In this document: piece by piece, positions 1 to 8,015 of the stretch | Position numbering within the stretch: the stretch's first letter is position 1 | Layout: each line of letters starts with the position of its first letter | Source of the DNA: JAABPW01 sp037132275 | Lineage (GTDB): Bacteria; Verrucomicrobiota; Kiritimatiellia; CAIKKV01; CAITUY01 | Length of the DNA: 15,382 nt | Reading direction: 5' to 3' | NCBI GenBank assembly: GCA_037132275.1 | Contig: JBAXPK010000055.1 | Span: 1 to 15,382, forward strand | The notes under the pieces: generated by a model | The model's input: only the letters and a program-made list of their open reading frames with translations | Database searches by the model: none | What the model was told of the DNA's origin: nothing | Position numbers and translations under genes: made by a program

Positions 1-1
1 G

Positions 2-1150
2 ATTTTTGGGTGGGTGTGGCTGGCGCTCTTGGTGGTGGCAACCGGTTTTGCGTTCCATGCGGCTTATATCCGATATAGACGGGATCGCTGGCCTTCGCTG
101 GATATGGGGTTGCTGTTTGCAGGAATTTCCTGGATGTGCCTGCTGATGTTTTTGTTCAGCACTCGATCCCATGCCCAAACCTATCGTTATCTCCTGCTGC
201 TTGTCTGGGCTTTTCCGTTTATCGTCATTTATCTCTATGCCCAATTCAGGAAGTGGGGGCGAATCGTGCTGGGAACGCTGACCCTTTTGATTGTAGGGCT
301 CAATGCCGCTAATTCGTCGGCTCTCATCATGCGATGGTCGCATCCTGATTTTTCGGACTGGTTAGATTCCCATGATATGACTCCGGTCATTAATTATTTG
401 GACGAGCAGGGGATTCGCCATGCCTACGCGAGTTATGCGGATGCCTATCGGCTTACGTTTGCAACCGATGAACGTATTGTGTGCAGTCAGGTTTACAACG
501 AGCGTTTCCCGGATTGGCCCATTCCTTATAAGGAGACGATAGTTGATCCAGCCGCGCATGTGGCCTTTGTACTTTCGCGGGAGGGCTGGTTTTCTTCATC
601 CGCCTTTGAGAGGGATCTGGCAAGCATGCAGGTGCTGTGCCGAAAAAAGGCGCTTGGTGAGTATGTGGTATATTCGCATTTTGTTCTCCCACCGGGGGAG
701 GGAGAGAGGATCCAGCCTGTAAAAGCTGATGCGAGCCACAACGCGGAACATGCCGCGCATATGATTGGGCGTCGATCTGATTTTTGGCGGTGTAATGGTT
801 CTTATCAAACCACGGGAATGTGGGTGTCGGTGGAATGGGATACCCCCCGGAAAATAGGGAAAGTGGTGATTGATTACGGTCGTTTCCCCCAGGATGCGGC
901 AGGTTCGGTTTATGTCTCGTATCTTGCGGATGATAAATGGGAAAAGTTTCCCGATGTGCTTCATGAGCTATCAGATCCGTTTAAGCTTCAAAATGGGCAC
1001 CCGGTATATTATGCGGAAATGGCAAGGATTGAGTTACCCGTGCCCGTGGAAACCCACGGCTTGAAAATTGAGTTGGCAGCACCTCGTACCAATCGGGCAT
1101 GGACGATTCATGACGTCGGCGTTATTCCGTGTGAGGAGGTCGTTCCATGA
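2..1150 (+). CDS. C-terminal part of polytopic glycosyltransferase-like protein with discoidin-like domain (5' truncated by window)
   Basis: The reading frame is open to the first base of the window, so this is the 3' part of a longer gene. A GTG at 14 is in frame but is probably not the true start. Numbered from that GTG, residues 1-100 hold about four hydrophobic membrane segments (near 1-16, 32-49, 60-76, 84-99). One begins TYRYLLLLVWAFP, like the RYLLP helix of the next gene. Residues 120-225 form a soluble module with a 'GIRHAYASYADAYRLTFAT' stretch. Residues about 235-375 look like an F5/8-type-C (discoidin) beta-sandwich, a fold that often binds sugars. This layout suits a GT-C type glycosyltransferase that uses a polyprenyl-phosphate sugar donor and carries extracytoplasmic modules, but the catalytic N-terminus is not in view. 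The stop overlaps the next start (ATGA), so the two genes are co-translated. Confidence 0.75.
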   Translation: MFGWVWLALLVVATGFAFHAAYIRYRRDRWPSLDMGLLFAGISWMCLLMFLFSTRSHAQTYRYLLLLVWAFPFIVIYLYAQFRKWGRIVLGTLTLLIVGLNAANSSALIMRWSHPDFSDWLDSHDMTPVINYLDEQGIRHAYASYADAYRLTFATDERIVCSQVYNERFPDWPIPYKETIVDPAAHVAFVLSREGWFSSSAFERDLASMQVLCRKKALGEYVVYSHFVLPPGEGERIQPVKADASHNAEHAAHMIGRRSDFWRCNGSYQTTGMWVSVEWDTPRKIGKVVIDYGRFPQDAAGSVYVSYLADDKWEKFPDVLHELSDPFKLQNGHPVYYAEMARIELPVPVETHGLKIELAAPRTNRAWTIHDVGVIPCEEVVP

Positions 1151-4100
1151 ATCCGGCGCTACGGGAAAAATTATGGGCGTGGCGTTGGCCTTTATGCGTG
1201 GCCGTGATCACGGGGATCGGGCTGGTGATCAGGGTTTGCATGGCGTGGGCCATGAGGTATTCCGCCTACAATGGGGATTTCAGTATTATTGGACTGATGG
1301 CCCGCCATATGGCGGAAGGCGCTGATTATCCTGTGTTCGCCTATGGAGTGGCCTATATGGGAAGTTTGGAGCCGGCTCTGGCGGCCATGCTGGCGAGGCT
1401 CTTCCATATTGATGTCTCCGTGTTTGTAGTCAACCTGAGTCCTTCCTTGGTCGGGACGCTTCTTCTTCCTCTGCTCTATCTATTCGGCCGGGACGCTGGC
1501 AGCCGGCGTGCCGGGGTTCTGGCGATGCTGTTTTGTCTCGTCGGCTCCGATACGCTTCTCCACCATTCCGTTGCCCCGCGCGGTGGCTATATGAATCTCA
1601 TGGTGGGGGGACTTCTGGCGCTGTGGTTGTCATGCAGGATAGCAACCGGGGAAGGCCGTGGGGAACCGATTTCCCGGTGGATCTATCTGGTGATGGGACT
1701 GGCAGCGGGTGTGGCCTGGTGGACCACGGAACTGGCGGTGGTGTTTCTTCTGGCGGCCTCGATGGTGCTGGTGGCCGGGTTCCGATGGCGTATGGTGCGG
1801 ACGGGCTTGATTCCGGCCCTGGTGGGATTTCTCCTGGGCAGTCTTCCATGGTTGGCGTGGAATATCACACACCAGTGGGGATCCCTGGATTTCTGCGACT
1901 CTATGGGGAAAGCGCCATTTTTATTGGGAATTTCACGATTTTGGGAACTTTTCCAATGGCTTGTCGAGATGAGCCCGGGAATTTCATGGTTCGGTGCAAC
2001 CCGTTTTATTGTGTTTCTGGGCCTGATATCATTGTTTCTGGGATTGTTGATCCGGGACAGGATCCGAAAAGAGCAAAATGACCGGTTCTTCTTCAGGATG
2101 GCGGCGGTGTTTTTGTTCGTTTCCATGGTGGCCGTCTACTGCACATCCTCCTTTGTCCGTGTGAACGCCACCCGGTATCTGCTCCCCGTTTTTCCGGCGG
2201 TGGCCATCATGGTGGCGGTGGCCTGCGACCGGATCCTGCAAAGGTTCCGGATACCATGGGGCTTGCTCGCTTTTATCCTGGTCATTCCACCCCACATTCT
2301 TCTGCTTCCGAAGATGTTCGACGGGGTGGCGGCGGATCGGGCGAAATGGGAGGTGGCCGCTCAATTGGAGACGAAAGTGGCCCCTCTCTGCGATGGCAAT
2401 TTCGCCGGCGATTTCTACTTAACCCATTGGATCAACTTCGCCTCCCATGAAAAACTTTGTGTTGCCGCCCTGCCTTTGGAGCGTCGTGCCGATTATGCCC
2501 GGCGGGTGGAACTCGCCGAGCGCCGTGCCTATCTAAACGGTTATGGCAACCTGCCTGCATTCCTGGCAGGAACGCGAAGTTCAAGCCATCAGAGGTCCTT
2601 TGGTGAATTCTGGGTCGATTATGGCCTGACCCCGCCCTCCAATAAGTGGCGGTATTTGGATCCGCAGGACGTTCTGTCAGTCCGGGATCAGCAGGGGGGG
2701 GATTGCACCAAGGTTCTGGTGGATTCCATCATGGATACCACATGGGCCACCCTGCCCACGGTGGCGTCTCCGGGAATCCTCTCTGTGACTTTCGCGCGTC
2801 CGGTTCGGGTGCGGGGAATACGGTTGTTTAGTCTGAATAATTTGTATCCCCGGCGAATCTCCATTGAAGGAAGGAAGGGATCGGATTCGCCTTGGCGAAT
2901 CCTGTTACCCCCCGTGGAAACGACCGCATGTTTTTGGTCTGGATCCTATGTCATGCTCGATGGGTGCCAGTATTTACAGGAATTCAGGCTTGAATCCCCG
3001 GAAGGGGGCATTACCGAGGTGCGTCTGGTTTTCCCCGTCCCACGGGATACGCAGGAACGGGTGAAACTGGGCGAACTCCTCTTTATGGAGGCGGACGAAA
3101 CGGGTGCGGGAAAGCCGGGTGAAGGATGGGAGTCTGCGGGAATTTCCGCCACGATTGTTGCCTCATGTGCGGAGGCGCTTCATCGCGAGGGGCTGACCCG
3201 TTTCTACGCGCCCCGGTGGCTGGCTGAACGCCTTTACGTTGCGACGTCGAATTCTGTTTCCACTCTGATACCTTCACTGTTTACGCGAACTCTCCCTGAA
3301 ATGGCTCAGATGGATTCAAAGAATCCTTATTCGCTGGTGTTTTCCCAAAACACAGGGTTGTTCATGGATGCCCGGGATGTGCCGAGGAGCCGTGAGATAT
3401 TGCAACGGGCTGAATTGACATGGCGTGAAGTCCCGCTGGGAGCCATCACCCTTCTGGTGATCCCGGCTGACCGCTTGTCGCTCACCGGCGCGGTCTATCC
3501 CCGTGCTTTCTGGACGGAACATGGCTGCTTTGGCGTCGAGCATTCGAAGGTCAAGGCACAGGTTCTTTACGAGTCGGCTATCAAGCAGACAGGCGAGGCA
3601 AACCGCCAGTCTCGCCTCGAGGCGCTTCGGCAGGCGGTCGATAATTATCCCATGCATTATCCCGCACGGGAAGCCTTGGTGTCAGCGTTGATGTTGGAAG
3701 GGGCGCTCCCGGAAGCGAATTCGAATGCGGCGGTTCTGAGAGCCATGACGCAGCCCACCGTTCTCGGGCATGTCCGTTTCCATAATGGGGTTGAATTGTT
3801 GGGCCTCACTGTCGGGACAAATGGGACGTTGGCGGGGAACCCGGTAAAACGGGGAGAGACGATCCCGATCACCTATTACTGGAAATGTCCGGCGAACGTG
3901 GATCCGGATAGATGGGAGGCGTTCGTTCACATCAAGACCAAGGACTTTTTGTTCCAGAACGATCATGTGTTGCTGTCGGAGATTCAGGACACAACGCTTC
4001 AGTATCAACCCTTTTCTGAGATTTTTATTGAACACCGCAGTGTGACGATTCCTGATCTCGCCGTTCCCGGGGAGTATCAAATCTGGATTGGTTTGGTGGA

Positions 4101-4191
4101 GCGAACGAATCACAAGCGTGTGCCGGGTGACACCGCTCTTCCCGTGAAAAAAAATGCAGTCCAATTGCCTGTGAGGATTTTGGTGAAATGA
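1147..4191 (+). CDS. Large GT-C-like membrane glycosyltransferase with periplasmic modules (1014 aa)
   Basis: Residues about 15-390 are polytopic. The first extracytoplasmic loop has NGDFSIIGLMARHMAEG and YMGSLEP (residues 42-76), where the acidic residues D44 and E75 sit where GT39/GT83-like enzymes keep catalytic acids. RYLLPVFPAV is at 343-352. The family normally transfers a sugar from a polyprenyl-phosphate donor on the outer face of the inner membrane. After the membrane part come: a soluble module (about 395-510); a discoidin-like region (about 520-650); a second copy of the module (about 670-790); a short helical, TPR-like segment (about 805-865); and a C-terminal beta-sandwich (about 875-1014; 'GVELLGL', 'YYWKC', 'FVHI', 'PGEYQIWIGL') of a kind found at the ends of such proteins. 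At 1014 residues it is about twice the length of a plain GT39 enzyme. The start is fixed by ATGA overlap with the upstream stop. Donor and acceptor cannot be told. Confidence 0.8.
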   Translation: MNPALREKLWAWRWPLCVAVITGIGLVIRVCMAWAMRYSAYNGDFSIIGLMARHMAEGADYPVFAYGVAYMGSLEPALAAMLARLFHIDVSVFVVNLSPSLVGTLLLPLLYLFGRDAGSRRAGVLAMLFCLVGSDTLLHHSVAPRGGYMNLMVGGLLALWLSCRIATGEGRGEPISRWIYLVMGLAAGVAWWTTELAVVFLLAASMVLVAGFRWRMVRTGLIPALVGFLLGSLPWLAWNITHQWGSLDFCDSMGKAPFLLGISRFWELFQWLVEMSPGISWFGATRFIVFLGLISLFLGLLIRDRIRKEQNDRFFFRMAAVFLFVSMVAVYCTSSFVRVNATRYLLPVFPAVAIMVAVACDRILQRFRIPWGLLAFILVIPPHILLLPKMFDGVAADRAKWEVAAQLETKVAPLCDGNFAGDFYLTHWINFASHEKLCVAALPLERRADYARRVELAERRAYLNGYGNLPAFLAGTRSSSHQRSFGEFWVDYGLTPPSNKWRYLDPQDVLSVRDQQGGDCTKVLVDSIMDTTWATLPTVASPGILSVTFARPVRVRGIRLFSLNNLYPRRISIEGRKGSDSPWRILLPPVETTACFWSGSYVMLDGCQYLQEFRLESPEGGITEVRLVFPVPRDTQERVKLGELLFMEADETGAGKPGEGWESAGISATIVASCAEALHREGLTRFYAPRWLAERLYVATSNSVSTLIPSLFTRTLPEMAQMDSKNPYSLVFSQNTGLFMDARDVPRSREILQRAELTWREVPLGAITLLVIPADRLSLTGAVYPRAFWTEHGCFGVEHSKVKAQVLYESAIKQTGEANRQSRLEALRQAVDNYPMHYPAREALVSALMLEGALPEANSNAAVLRAMTQPTVLGHVRFHNGVELLGLTVGTNGTLAGNPVKRGETIPITYYWKCPANVDPDRWEAFVHIKTKDFLFQNDHVLLSEIQDTTLQYQPFSEIFIEHRSVTIPDLAVPGEYQIWIGLVERTNHKRVPGDTALPVKKNAVQLPVRILVK

Positions 4192-4943
4192 AAAACCGCC
4201 CCCCTTTTATGCTGACCGTTGATGTGGAGCCGGATTGGGGAATTTCCGGAAATGAGTGTATTCTTCAAACGTTGCCGCGGTTTTGCGAGATGTTGCGGCG
4301 GCTTCAGATGCCTGCGACCTTTTTTGTCGTGGCTAACCTGCTGGAAAGTTGCGGGGCGTTGCTGAAGCATGAATTAGCAGATTACGAAGTGGGCTCGCAT
4401 GGGTTGACGCACCGTGTGCTAACGGAATTGCCGCAGGAAGAAGTGATCCGCGAACTCGTCGAATCCCGCCGGAAGTTGGAGGCTTTTTTCGGGAAACCGG
4501 TGACCGGATTCAGGGCGCCGTTTCTCAAAACGCCACCGGGATGGTTTCAGTTACTGGAGCAGGCTGGATACAGATATGATTCGTCCCTTGGCGCCGTGGC
4601 CCCCTCTTTGAAAAACCAAGGTCCGGACTCCTGGAGATTGAAAAAGATTGGAACAATCGTGGAGATTCCGATAACGTCACTGAGAACAGGTTTGATCCCA
4701 CTTAGTCTGACCTATTTAAGGCTATTGGCGCCTGTAGGAGAGAAGCTGGTTTCGCCGGAGTCGGCCATCATGTTTCTTCATCTGCATGAACTCGCAGATC
4801 CGGGGAAGGCGGCGCTGCTTCCCTGGCGTTTGCGGTATATTTTGCGGCGCAATGCCGGCGAGACGGCATGGGATATTTTGGAAAGGACTTTGTCGCAGTT
4901 TGCGACACGTGGCAGAACGTGCGGGGACGTTGTATCCCGATAG
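4188..4943 (+). CDS. Polysaccharide deacetylase, NodB-homology domain (251 aa)
   Basis: This predicted metal-dependent carbohydrate esterase removes N-acetyl groups from a glycan. Visible motifs are VDVEPDW at 11-17 (motif 1, with D12 and E14 in place of the usual adjacent DD), SHGLTH at 70-75 (motif 2, H71 and H75 as metal ligands), RAPF at 109-112 (motif 3), YDSS at 130-133, and FLHLHEL at 196-202 (late histidine motif). 'MPATFFVVANLLE' at 41-53 is the typical second strand of this barrel. The DxE form of motif 1 is, from memory, that of the deacetylases found in exopolysaccharide clusters. There is no signal peptide, so it is probably cytoplasmic or loosely membrane-bound and may act on a lipid-linked precursor. 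Its start overlaps the stop of the glycosyltransferase gene (ATGA), which ties it to the same pathway. Confidence 0.88.
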   Translation: MKNRPPFMLTVDVEPDWGISGNECILQTLPRFCEMLRRLQMPATFFVVANLLESCGALLKHELADYEVGSHGLTHRVLTELPQEEVIRELVESRRKLEAFFGKPVTGFRAPFLKTPPGWFQLLEQAGYRYDSSLGAVAPSLKNQGPDSWRLKKIGTIVEIPITSLRTGLIPLSLTYLRLLAPVGEKLVSPESAIMFLHLHELADPGKAALLPWRLRYILRRNAGETAWDILERTLSQFATRGRTCGDVVSR

Positions 4944-4967
4944 AATTCGAGCATAAGGAAGCAATTT

Positions 4968-6371
4968 ATGGATACAAATAATGATAAGATTCAAACGGCA
5001 ATTCTTGGCGCCGGAATAACGGGAATGACCTCCGCCTACTGGTTGCATCGCAAAAATGTGCCGGTTCGCGTGTTTGAGGCCGATGATGACATTGGGGGCG
5101 CCTCACGCACGATTCACTTCCACGATTTTCTCTTCGATCTTGGTGGTCACCGTTTCTATACGCGCAACAAAGAAGTTCTAAAACTGATCGATGATTTGCT
5201 GGGGAAAGAGATGGTTACCGTTTCCCGCATCAGCAGGATTTTTCTGAACGACCGTTTTGTCGACTATCCCCTCGGTTTTTTCAATGCGCTGGGGGCGCTG
5301 GGCCCCGTGACCTCCATGGCGGTGGCGTTTAGTTATGCGGCGGAAAAATTCACGCAACTCTTCCATACTCCGCCTGAAGTCACCTTTGAACAGTGGGTGG
5401 TGAGCCGCTTCGGACGGCGACTCTATGAAATCTATTTCAAGCCGTACAGCGAGAAGGTATGGGGCATTCCCTGTTCCGAACTGGGGGCGGATTTTGCGGC
5501 TCAGCGCATCAAGGGAATGTCATTCCGGGAGGCGCTCAAGAATATGTTCATCAAAAAGAACGCGCCCGCCTCGTTGGTGAGTCAGTTCATTTATCCCAGC
5601 CGTGGGTTTGGTCGGATTCATGAGTCTATGGCGGAGGCCCTTCCCTCGGGATCCGTGGAAGTGGACGCGCGTGTCGTGAAAGTCGAGCATGATGACGGGC
5701 GCATTACGCATGTGACGTGCCAGAAGAATGGGGTTGAATACAGGTCTGCGGTGGAGCAAGTGATCAGCACAATTCCCGTTACCGAACTCGTGAAGTGTCT
5801 TTCCCCGGCGGCGCCAAAGGAAGTCCTGGCTGCCGCCGCCAATCTGAAATATCGCGACATGGTGATCATCTTCCTGACGCTCGACCGGGAACAGGTGACT
5901 CCCGATCACTGGATCTATTTCCCAACTGATCCTTTCATCAGCCGTTTTCATGAGCCGAAAAACTGGAGCAAGAAGATGGCGCCGGAAGGCAAGACCAGCC
6001 TTGTGGTTGAGGTCTTTTGTTTCGAGGATGAGCCGGTGTTCAAGGAGGCGGATCCCGTTCTCGTCGAGCGGGCGACAAAACGGCTTGTGGAATTAGGCCT
6101 GATCCAGAAGCAAGACGTAAGTGGCTCGCTGGTGATACGGCTGAAGAAAGCCTATCCGCTGTATGTGCATGATTACCAGCAGTACACGCAAACAATATTC
6201 GAGTATCTCGGCGCCTTTAAGAACCTTCAGCTGGCCGGGCGCAATGGGCGGTACAAGTACACGAGTGCGGATTATTACATTGAAATGGGATTGCGCGCCG
6301 CCGAAAACACGATGGGCGCGAATCACGACCTCGATTTGATCGCCTCATCCAAGGAATATGCCGAAAAATAA
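4968..6371 (+). CDS. FAD-dependent oxidoreductase, UDP-galactopyranose-mutase/protoporphyrinogen-oxidase-like (467 aa), copy A
   Basis: The N-terminal Rossmann dinucleotide motif reads AILGAGITGM (11-20), with the acidic strand end VFEADDDIGG (35-44) and a following FDLGGHRFYT (56-65). These mark the amine-oxidase/UGM-like FAD superfamily (COG1232-like). A conserved VWGIPCS (164-170) followed by QRIKGM is shared with the next gene. The C-terminal FAD clamp is AGRNGRYKY followed by a D and a G..AA helix. A Shine-Dalgarno AAGGAAG at 4955-4961 supports the ATG at 4968. Members of this family sit in glycan clusters and are usually annotated only as NAD(P)/FAD-dependent oxidoreductases. Possible roles are sugar-ring mutase or epimerase chemistry, or carrier-lipid redox. 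The neighbours (glycosyltransferase, deacetylase) favour glycan tailoring. True protoporphyrinogen oxidase is less likely because no heme genes are nearby. Confidence 0.83.
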   Translation: MDTNNDKIQTAILGAGITGMTSAYWLHRKNVPVRVFEADDDIGGASRTIHFHDFLFDLGGHRFYTRNKEVLKLIDDLLGKEMVTVSRISRIFLNDRFVDYPLGFFNALGALGPVTSMAVAFSYAAEKFTQLFHTPPEVTFEQWVVSRFGRRLYEIYFKPYSEKVWGIPCSELGADFAAQRIKGMSFREALKNMFIKKNAPASLVSQFIYPSRGFGRIHESMAEALPSGSVEVDARVVKVEHDDGRITHVTCQKNGVEYRSAVEQVISTIPVTELVKCLSPAAPKEVLAAAANLKYRDMVIIFLTLDREQVTPDHWIYFPTDPFISRFHEPKNWSKKMAPEGKTSLVVEVFCFEDEPVFKEADPVLVERATKRLVELGLIQKQDVSGSLVIRLKKAYPLYVHDYQQYTQTIFEYLGAFKNLQLAGRNGRYKYTSADYYIEMGLRAAENTMGANHDLDLIASSKEYAEK

Positions 6372-6453
6372 GCGTTTCATTTCGCCTGGCCTTCCAGTAT
6401 TCCGAAACACGCAATAATCGGGCAGGGATTGGATTTTCAATGCAGAAACAAAT

Positions 6454-7896
6454 ATGAGCAACAATCCAATTATTCTTGGTGCGGGTCCTGCCGGGGTATT
6501 GTGTGCGTATGAACTTTCCCGGCACAACCAGTCCAGTATAATTTTGGAAAAGGAATCACGCCCGGGAGGCCTGTGCCGGACATTTGAGTGGAAGGCGCAT
6601 CGGTTTGATATTGGGCCGCACCGCTTCTTCACAAAAAACCATGAAGTGGACCAGCTTTGGCACAAGGTTTTGGGCAATGACGTTGTTGCGGTAAATCGGT
6701 TGACCCGTATCTTGTATGCAGATTCTTTTTTTGACTACCCACTTAAGCCTTTTTCTGCACTTAAGGGATTGGGAGTCTTGACAAGCGCAAGGGCGCTTTG
6801 GGCCTACCTTCAGGCCCGGCGTCAACCTGCCAGTGTGGCGACGGAGAGTTTTGAATCGTGGGTTCAGCTTCACTTCGGGAAGGTTCTGTACGACATTTTT
6901 TTCAAAACATATACGGAAAAGGTGTGGGGAATCCCGTGTTCTGCCATCAGTGCTGACTGGGCCAATCAGCGGATCAAAGGGATGAACCTATCCCAGGCCG
7001 TGCTTCACTCCTTGTTCCCTAAAAAGGGCAAGGGCGGGGTGAAATCCATGATCGACCGATTCGATTACCCGCGCCTTGGGGCCTGTCAGCCCTACGAGAA
7101 CCTGCTGGCCGTGCCCTTAAGCCAGGGCTCCACGTTGAAATGCAATCTAAGAGTTCATGAGATCCTTCATGACTCGTCTCGCATCCAGAAGGTGATCAGC
7201 GTTGGGCCGGGGGGGAACACGGAAACAGAAGATGTGGATCATGTGTTCTCATCCATTCCATTTCCTGAGTTCGTGTTGAAGATGACCCCGCGCCCGGCAG
7301 AGGATGTCCTCGACGCCGCCCGTGCCTTGTACTTCCGGAATCATGTCACCGTCAACCTGATCATCAATAATCCCCGGATTTTTCCCGACAATTGGATCTA
7401 TGTGCATTCCCCCAACGTGCGCACGGCCCGTATTGCCAGTTATGGGAATTTCTCGGCCAGTATGGCCACGCCGTGTACCAGTGCGGTGTCGGTCGAATAT
7501 TTCACGTTTGCCCAGGATGATTTGTGGCAGATGGAAGATGCCTCGCTCGTCGAACTGGCGGCACGGGAACTGGAAAAGGTGAAACTTTGCAGGCGGGCGG
7601 ATGTGGCGGACGGGTTTGTCGTGCGCAGTCCGGACAGTTATCCCGTGTACTATCTGGCGTATAAACGCAACCTGGATAAGCTGAAGGCGTATGTATCGGG
7701 CTTTAAGAACCTGACCATGATGGGGCGGGGCGGTATGTTCAAGTACAACAACCAGGATCATTCGATTCTCTCCGGCCTGGTCGCGGCCCGGAAATATATG
7801 GGGGAAGAGGCGGACGTCTGGGAAGTCAACGCCGAGGATGAATACCTTGAGGAAAAACAGAGCCCGATGCCGGTTCATGCTTCTGACAGCCGTTGA
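6454..7896 (+). CDS. FAD-dependent oxidoreductase, paralogue of the upstream gene (480 aa), copy B
   Basis: This has the same architecture as copy A: IILGAGPAGV (6-15) for the dinucleotide, E32 and GG at 38-39, FDIGPHRFFT (51-60), VWGIPCS (157-163) with NQRIKGM, and a C-terminal MGRGGMFKYNNQDHSILSG. It ends in the acidic 'VNAEDEYLEE' tail that I associate with this family. The two copies match block by block but are clearly diverged: GGHRFYT versus GPHRFFT, and GRNGRYKYTSADYY versus GRGGMFKYNNQDHS. This is an old duplication, and the two enzymes may act on different substrates or as a heteromer. The 82-base gap from copy A shows no hairpin or convincing promoter, so co-transcription is likely. 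No strong Shine-Dalgarno precedes the ATG. The substrate is unknown. Confidence 0.82.
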   Translation: MSNNPIILGAGPAGVLCAYELSRHNQSSIILEKESRPGGLCRTFEWKAHRFDIGPHRFFTKNHEVDQLWHKVLGNDVVAVNRLTRILYADSFFDYPLKPFSALKGLGVLTSARALWAYLQARRQPASVATESFESWVQLHFGKVLYDIFFKTYTEKVWGIPCSAISADWANQRIKGMNLSQAVLHSLFPKKGKGGVKSMIDRFDYPRLGACQPYENLLAVPLSQGSTLKCNLRVHEILHDSSRIQKVISVGPGGNTETEDVDHVFSSIPFPEFVLKMTPRPAEDVLDAARALYFRNHVTVNLIINNPRIFPDNWIYVHSPNVRTARIASYGNFSASMATPCTSAVSVEYFTFAQDDLWQMEDASLVELAARELEKVKLCRRADVADGFVVRSPDSYPVYYLAYKRNLDKLKAYVSGFKNLTMMGRGGMFKYNNQDHSILSGLVAARKYMGEEADVWEVNAEDEYLEEKQSPMPVHASDSR

Positions 7897-7929
7897 AACC
7901 AAGCCCTGCCTCTTCGTCTGGACATTGAC

Positions 7930-7979
7930 CCTTGAGAGTTGCTGCCACCACAATCGCTTGACTTTATCGCCTCAAGGCG
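7930..7979 (+). other. Hairpin-forming sequence between the oxidoreductase and exbB genes
   Basis: The 119-base gap 7897-8015 contains CCTTGAG (7930-7936) paired with CTCAAGG (7971-7977), and a compact nested hairpin CGCCT-CA-AGGCG (7968-7979). A TTGACT at 7958-7963 could be a -35 box, but no good -10 follows at 16-18 bases. This gap is where a new transcription unit for the proton-channel genes would be expected to start. The evidence is weak. Confidence 0.25.
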
Positions 7980-8015
7980 CAATCAATATCCGCCTATTTA
8001 CAACGGGAGAGTTCG

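Noticed and set aside
1598..2126. Long minus-strand frames inside the large glycosyltransferase gene
   Set aside because: Their composition is Pro/Arg/His-rich, typical of antisense reading of membrane-protein codons, and they have no ribosome site.
4968..6371. Protoporphyrinogen oxidase (HemY/HemG) of heme synthesis
   Set aside because: The fold is related, but a tandem paralogue, glycan-cluster neighbours and the absence of heme genes argue against it.
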